This document shows positions 55,917 to 59,650 of a stretch of 59,650 nucleotides of DNA, in pieces (position 1 is the stretch's first letter; each line of letters starts with the position of its first letter). A model generated the notes under the pieces. The model had not been told where the DNA came from. It made no database searches and worked only from the letters and a program-made list of their open reading frames with translations. Source of the stretch: Alphaproteobacteria bacterium (GTDB lineage Bacteria; Pseudomonadota; Alphaproteobacteria; Rickettsiales; JABCZZ01); NCBI GenBank assembly GCA_013288335.1, contig JABDCC010000007.1:1-59650 (forward strand), given 5' to 3'. The position numbers and the translations under genes were made by a program.

Positions 55917-57211
55917 AAACACTCTTCTCACAAAAACAGTCTGAACTTGCCCCGCTTGCTGAGCGTTTGCGGCCGAAGTCGTTTGCCGAAATTTACGGTC
56001 AGGAGCATTTAACCGGGGAGGAGAGTCCTATCGGGAGGATGCTCGCAACTCACCAATTTTCCTCAATTATTCTTTGGGGGCCGCCGGGCTGCGGCAAGAC
56101 CACCATTGCGCGACTGCTTTCAGAACAAAGCGGCTATGAGATGGAGAATCTTTCCGCCGTTAACAGCGGTGTTGCCGATTTAAAGAAGCTCTTTGAAAAA
56201 GCGCATGCGCGGATGCAGGACGGCGTGCGCACATTACTGTTTGTCGATGAAATTCATCGTTTTAACCGTGCCCAGCAAGATGTTTTTCTCCCTTATGTGG
56301 AAAATGGCACAGTGATGCTGGTCGGTGCGACCACCGAAAATCCATCTTTTGAGCTAAATTCCGCGCTGCTTTCGCGTTGCCGTGTGTTGGTGCTACGTCG
56401 TCTGGATGATGAAACCATGCGGCGGATTTTAGCCCGTGCTGAAGAATTTATGGGGCGGAAGCTGAAACTCAGCGAAGAGGCTTTTGCAACTTTATGTGCA
56501 ATGGCGGACGGTGACGGGCGTTATTTTATAAATCTTTTAGAAGAAATTTATAACACCAACCCAAAAACAAAACTCACACCGGAATCATTGGTGACGCTGC
56601 TTCAAAAACGCGCGCCGATTTACGATAAGCATCAGGAAAGTCATTATAATCTCATAAGCGCATTGCATAAATCGCTGCGCGGCTCAGACGTAGACGCAGC
56701 ACTTTACTGGCTGCATAGGATGCTGGCAGGTGGTGAGGCGCCGCTTTACATCATCCGTCGCCTCGTGCGTTTTGCCGTGGAAGATATCGGCATGGCCGAT
56801 CCGCAAGCGCTGGTGCAAGCGCTTTCCGCCAAGGATGCGTATGATTTTCTGGGCTCACCCGAAGGCGAACTCGCTATTGTGCAGGTGACTATTTATCTCG
56901 CGACCGCACCTAAATCCAATGCGGCATACACCGCGCAGAACATGGCGCAACGGGATGCACGCGAATTTGGCTCGCTCATGCCGCCGATGCATATATTAAA
57001 TGCGCCAACGAAACTCATGAAAGAACTAGGCTACGGCAAGGATTACGCCTATGATCACAGTCAAGAAGATGCGTTTTCCGGCCAGAATTACTTTCCCGAT
57101 GGCATGGAGCGCAAAGTTTATTATTCGCCGGTGGAGCGTGGTTTTGAGCGTGACATCATAAAACGGCTGGATTATTGGACAAAACTGAGAGATAAGAAGT
57201 CCAAGGAGTAG
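55913..57211 (+). CDS. rarA: replication-associated recombination AAA ATPase RarA (MgsA)
   Basis: RarA acts at stalled replication forks. The 432-residue protein starts with SELAPLAERLRPKSFAEIYGQEHLTG and has Walker A GPPGCGKTT near residues 60-68. Walker B is LFVDEIHRFN near 108-117, and the WRN-exchange-like C-terminal domain contains SHYNLISALHKSLRGSDVDAALYWLHRML. It uses a GTG start overlapping the PDZ stop (GTGA), so the two are translated together. Confidence 0.95.
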   Translation: MKTLFSQKQSELAPLAERLRPKSFAEIYGQEHLTGEESPIGRMLATHQFSSIILWGPPGCGKTTIARLLSEQSGYEMENLSAVNSGVADLKKLFEKAHARMQDGVRTLLFVDEIHRFNRAQQDVFLPYVENGTVMLVGATTENPSFELNSALLSRCRVLVLRRLDDETMRRILARAEEFMGRKLKLSEEAFATLCAMADGDGRYFINLLEEIYNTNPKTKLTPESLVTLLQKRAPIYDKHQESHYNLISALHKSLRGSDVDAALYWLHRMLAGGEAPLYIIRRLVRFAVEDIGMADPQALVQALSAKDAYDFLGSPEGELAIVQVTIYLATAPKSNAAYTAQNMAQRDAREFGSLMPPMHILNAPTKLMKELGYGKDYAYDHSQEDAFSGQNYFPDGMERKVYYSPVERGFERDIIKRLDYWTKLRDKKSKE

Positions 57212-57214
57212 CTT

Positions 57215-57592
57215 ATGGGCATATTATACGTAGCAATGGGCGGTGCGCTTGGATCGGTATTGCGCTATCTGATGGCAAATTTCATCGGCCATAATCTCGG
57301 CAATGATTTTCCGTACAGCGTCATGATCATCAATATTACCGGCTCACTTATGATGGGTTTGTTCATTGGCTGGCTTGCCAATGTGCTCCCGCAAAATGCG
57401 CAGGATATCCGATTATTTGTGGCAGTGGGTGTGCTCGGCGGCTTTACTACTTTTTCGAGCTTCTCGCTTGATGCTATCGATTTATATGAAAATGGAAAAT
57501 TACTGTATATGGGAATTTATATCTTAGGTTCTGTGACCTTATCACTTCTCGGGCTCCTTAGCGGGCTTTATATTGTTCGGGCGATATCATGA
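57215..57592 (+). CDS. crcB: fluoride channel CrcB/Fluc
   Basis: CrcB exports fluoride. The 125-residue protein has four transmembrane helices, the early GGALGSVLRYLMANF and the pore motif GVLGGFTTFSSFSLDA near residues 70-85. One copy is present, as in dual-topology homodimers. It follows rarA by three bases and overlaps the pseudouridine synthase gene by four. No fluoride riboswitch was seen, as expected inside an operon. Confidence 0.93.
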   Translation: MGILYVAMGGALGSVLRYLMANFIGHNLGNDFPYSVMIINITGSLMMGLFIGWLANVLPQNAQDIRLFVAVGVLGGFTTFSSFSLDAIDLYENGKLLYMGIYILGSVTLSLLGLLSGLYIVRAIS

Positions 57593-58539
57593 AGGAACAT
57601 ATTGTCGATGAGGCAGACAGCGACATAAGGCTGGATCGCTGGTTTAAACGCCATTACCCGGGGCTTACTCACGGGGGTTTGGAAAAAGCTTTGCGCAAGG
57701 GTGAAGTGCGTGTGGCTGGAAAAAAAGCAAAATCTTCTGACAGATTAGTGAGCGGACAAGCAATCATTATTAAGTTTGATATTAAAACCGCCACTGCAAA
57801 GGCAATGGAGGAGCGAAAAAAACCGGAAGTAAACCGTGTGAGCCTCGACGACATCGCCATGATTCAGGAATCGGTGCTCTATAAAGATGCCGACGTAATT
57901 GTAATCAACAAGCCTCCTGGCCTTGCGGTGCAGGGTGGAACGGGGGTCACCAAAAGCGTTGATAGCCTGCTTGATGCATTAAAATTTGAATTAAAGGAAC
58001 GCCCCAAACTGGTGCATCGCCTTGATCGTGACACGAGCGGCATATTGGTGCTGGCACGTTCTGCAAAAGTTGCGACTCGCTTAATGCATGCATTCTCCAA
58101 GAAAGAAGCGGAAAAAATATACTGGGCGCTGGTAAAAGGCGTGCCGGAAATCCGTCAGGGTAAGATTGATATTCCACTTTCCAAGCAGGATGATGGCGAC
58201 ATTGAAAAAGTGGGCATTGACGAGGAAGATGGCAAACGCGCAGTCACATTTTACACGGTCATTGATAATTTAAGTAAAATGCTTTCCTGGGTGGAACTTA
58301 TGCCAGTGACGGGGCGCACACACCAGTTGCGTGTGCATATGGCAGAGATTGGCCATCCGATATTAGGTGATGGAAAATACGGCGCGCGTGAAGCATTTAT
58401 TGATGGTATGGAACTTTCCCGAAAACTCCATTTGCATGCACGCCGCCTGGTGATTCCAGGGATGTTGGATGTTACCGCACCGCTTCCTGCTCACATGGAA
58501 AAAAGCTGGAAAACACTTGGCTTGGATTACAGTGAATAA
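57589..58539 (+). CDS. RluA/RluC family 23S rRNA pseudouridine synthase
   Basis: The 316-residue protein has an N-terminal S4 RNA-binding domain (about 12-70) and a catalytic domain with PKLVHRLDRDTSGILVLARS, whose second Asp is the catalytic one, near residues 140-160. MPVTGRTHQLRVHMAEIGHPILGDGKYG follows near 240-268. The arrangement fits RluC (positions 955, 2504 and 2580 in E. coli 23S rRNA), but RluD-like specificity is not excluded. It starts inside the crcB stop. Confidence 0.9.
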   Translation: MKEHIVDEADSDIRLDRWFKRHYPGLTHGGLEKALRKGEVRVAGKKAKSSDRLVSGQAIIIKFDIKTATAKAMEERKKPEVNRVSLDDIAMIQESVLYKDADVIVINKPPGLAVQGGTGVTKSVDSLLDALKFELKERPKLVHRLDRDTSGILVLARSAKVATRLMHAFSKKEAEKIYWALVKGVPEIRQGKIDIPLSKQDDGDIEKVGIDEEDGKRAVTFYTVIDNLSKMLSWVELMPVTGRTHQLRVHMAEIGHPILGDGKYGAREAFIDGMELSRKLHLHARRLVIPGMLDVTAPLPAHMEKSWKTLGLDYSE

Positions 58540-58542
58540 GCC

Positions 58543-59250
58543 ATGCGGCAGGTAACCACAGAAAAACAGGCCGAAGGCTTTGCGTTACTTACAAACGGAA
58601 AGCTGCTCAAAACTCCGCTTGGTAACAATATCATCCTGCCTAATCAGAAATTGGCGGATGCTGTGGCTGCCGAATGGGCAGGGCAGGGCAGTGTTTTAAA
58701 AAAAGAACAAATGCCACTCACGCAAATTGCCTGTATCGCGATGGATATGGCACGTAAGAAACGTGCAGAGTTGGTTGAGGATATATTGTCATACACCGAC
58801 ACGGATCTGGTTTGTTACCGCACCGGTGAAACCCCGGAATTGCTTGCAATCCAAAATGAACAGCTAAATCCAATCATCGCATGGGCTAAAGAAAGATTTT
58901 CTATTGAACTTACCGTAACATCTGGAATTATGCCGGTGGCACAACATCCTGAAAACAAACAAAGAATTTCCGATCAACTTGCAATTTATAATGAATGGCA
59001 ATTAGCGGTTTTTGCAAGCGCAGCCAAAACACTTTCTTCGGTTATTTTAAGCTTAGCATTCGTCGAAAAATTCATTAATGCAGAAAAAGCTTTTAATCTT
59101 TCTCATCTTGAAGAAACATTTGAGACCGAAAAATGGGGCGAGGACGCAGAGAAAGAAACACGGCTTAATAAACTAAAGCAGGAGATCATTGTGGCGGAGA
59201 AGTTTATTGAACTGCTTACTTATTATCCACCACCATTTGCCGAAGTTTAG
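58543..59250 (+). CDS. ATP12 family chaperone
   Basis: The 235-residue protein belongs to the ATP12 family, which in mitochondria assembles the F1-ATPase alpha subunit. It occurs almost only in Alphaproteobacteria and eukaryotes. Visible motifs: LLTNGKLLKTPLGN, AVAAEWAGQG, MPLTQIACIAMD and the DTDLVCYRTGETPELLAIQNEQLNPIIAWAKERF region. It follows the pseudouridine synthase by three bases, in the usual alphaproteobacterial order though without the HAD hydrolase gene that often lies between. It overlaps the convergent transporter gene by 35 bases. Confidence 0.9.
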   Translation: MRQVTTEKQAEGFALLTNGKLLKTPLGNNIILPNQKLADAVAAEWAGQGSVLKKEQMPLTQIACIAMDMARKKRAELVEDILSYTDTDLVCYRTGETPELLAIQNEQLNPIIAWAKERFSIELTVTSGIMPVAQHPENKQRISDQLAIYNEWQLAVFASAAKTLSSVILSLAFVEKFINAEKAFNLSHLEETFETEKWGEDAEKETRLNKLKQEIIVAEKFIELLTYYPPPFAEV

Positions 59251-59650
59251 GTGAGAATTTTGCGGTAAAAGCGACTACCAGTAAGGTTCCAATCCCACCA
59301 ATCACGACCGAAGGTACAAGGCCAAATATTTTTGCGGCTAAGCCTGATTCAAATGCACCGATTTCATTGGATGAAATAATAAACATACTGTTTACCGCCG
59401 AGACTCGGCCGAGCATGATTTCGGGAGTAAGCAGCTGCATAAGTGTTCCGCGTATCACCATGCTCACGCTGTCAAACGCGCCGGAAAGCGCGAGGAATAC
59501 CATGGAAAGCCAAAAGATTGTGCTAAGCCCAAATCCAATCATGCACACGCCAAATCCGGCAATCACCCAGAGTAATACTACGCCGCGAATTTTTTTGAAG
59601 GGAGAAACAGCAAGCACCACTGCGCTGACTATCGCGCCCAATGCCGGAGC
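59216..59650 (-). CDS. major facilitator superfamily transporter, C-terminal part
   Basis: The frame is open at the right edge, so only the last 145 residues are seen. They contain four to five hydrophobic segments and RGTLMQLLTPEIMLGRVSAVNSMF, a pattern typical of the EntS-like MFS-3 group of exporters. A leading start codon in the window is only an internal TTG. The substrate is unknown. Its last 35 bases overlap the end of the ATP12 gene, which is on the other strand. Confidence 0.8.
   Translation of the reverse strand, partial: APALGAIVSAVVLAVSPFKKIRGVVLLWVIAGFGVCMIGFGLSTIFWLSMVFLALSGAFDSVSMVIRGTLMQLLTPEIMLGRVSAVNSMFIISSNEIGAFESGLAAKIFGLVPSVVIGGIGTLLVVAFTAKFSPKLRQMVVDNK

Overview
The window looks like chromosomal DNA of an alphaproteobacterium of moderate GC content. 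The markers are the mitochondrial-type proteins COQ9 and ATP12, an HdaA-type DnaA regulator, a Caulobacter-style cpaBCDE pilus cluster, a DUF3576 lipoprotein, the tatC-serS-surE-pcm order, and a str-S10-spc-alpha ribosomal super-cluster that carries secY and adk. I cannot place it below class. Intact purD, purE and purK, a Tad-type pilus cluster and a cytosolic PAS histidine kinase argue against an extremely reduced obligate parasite. Dispersed palindromic repeats inside and between genes, one of them within pheS, recall the Rickettsiales and related lineages.

Layout: 1-3864 holds the start of a DUF3576 lipoprotein gene, purD, a cold-shock gene, hda and a PerM-type permease. 4166-8554 is cpaB-cpaC-cpaD-cpaE, followed by a convergent cysQ-like phosphatase. 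9433-13971 encodes a Tat-exported DUF1800 protein, a DUF1501 partner without its own signal, and an orphan exported OmpA-like/EF-hand protein. 13991-14713 holds tRNA-Arg(ACG) and rnpB. 14751-18162 is a minus-strand group: 2OG-Fe(II) oxygenase, ampD, COQ9 and histidine kinase. It diverges from purE-purK across a region with a perfect CtrA-type box and a perfect DnaA box. 20044-25343 holds a TauD-like gene, then rpmI-rplT-pheS-pheT on the minus strand.

25588-30839 runs BAX-inhibitor-like protein, tatC, serS, an inserted ankyrin-like gene, surE and pcm. 30823-35942 (minus) is a System II cytochrome c maturation locus: acyltransferase, resB, ccsA, a small secreted protein and a TlpA/ResA-type thioredoxin. 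36191-54969 is the ribosomal super-cluster from rpsL to rplQ, with apparent internal promoters before rplB, rplE and rpsM and a strong terminator after rplQ. 55107-59650 holds a small membrane protein, a PDZ-only exported protein, rarA, crcB, an RluC-like synthase, an ATP12 chaperone and a partial MFS transporter.

The most unusual signals are these: (1) three 16-bp boxes of the form TTAA-N7-TTAA that share an extended core, one of them five bases from a DnaA box; (2) a mobile palindrome that supplies the whole signal peptide of CcsA, and another palindromic insertion inside PheS; (3) two copies of an otherwise unrecognised ~75-bp intergenic repeat, after the BAX-inhibitor-like gene and after rplQ; (4) two near-identical internal promoters in the ribosomal cluster; (5) a System II cytochrome c pathway in an alphaproteobacterial setting; (6) a PDZ-only protein at a place where this class often has a DegP-type protease. 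I found no CRISPR array, transposase, prophage or recognisable defence system. All functions are assigned from motifs and family knowledge by eye; no database search was run.
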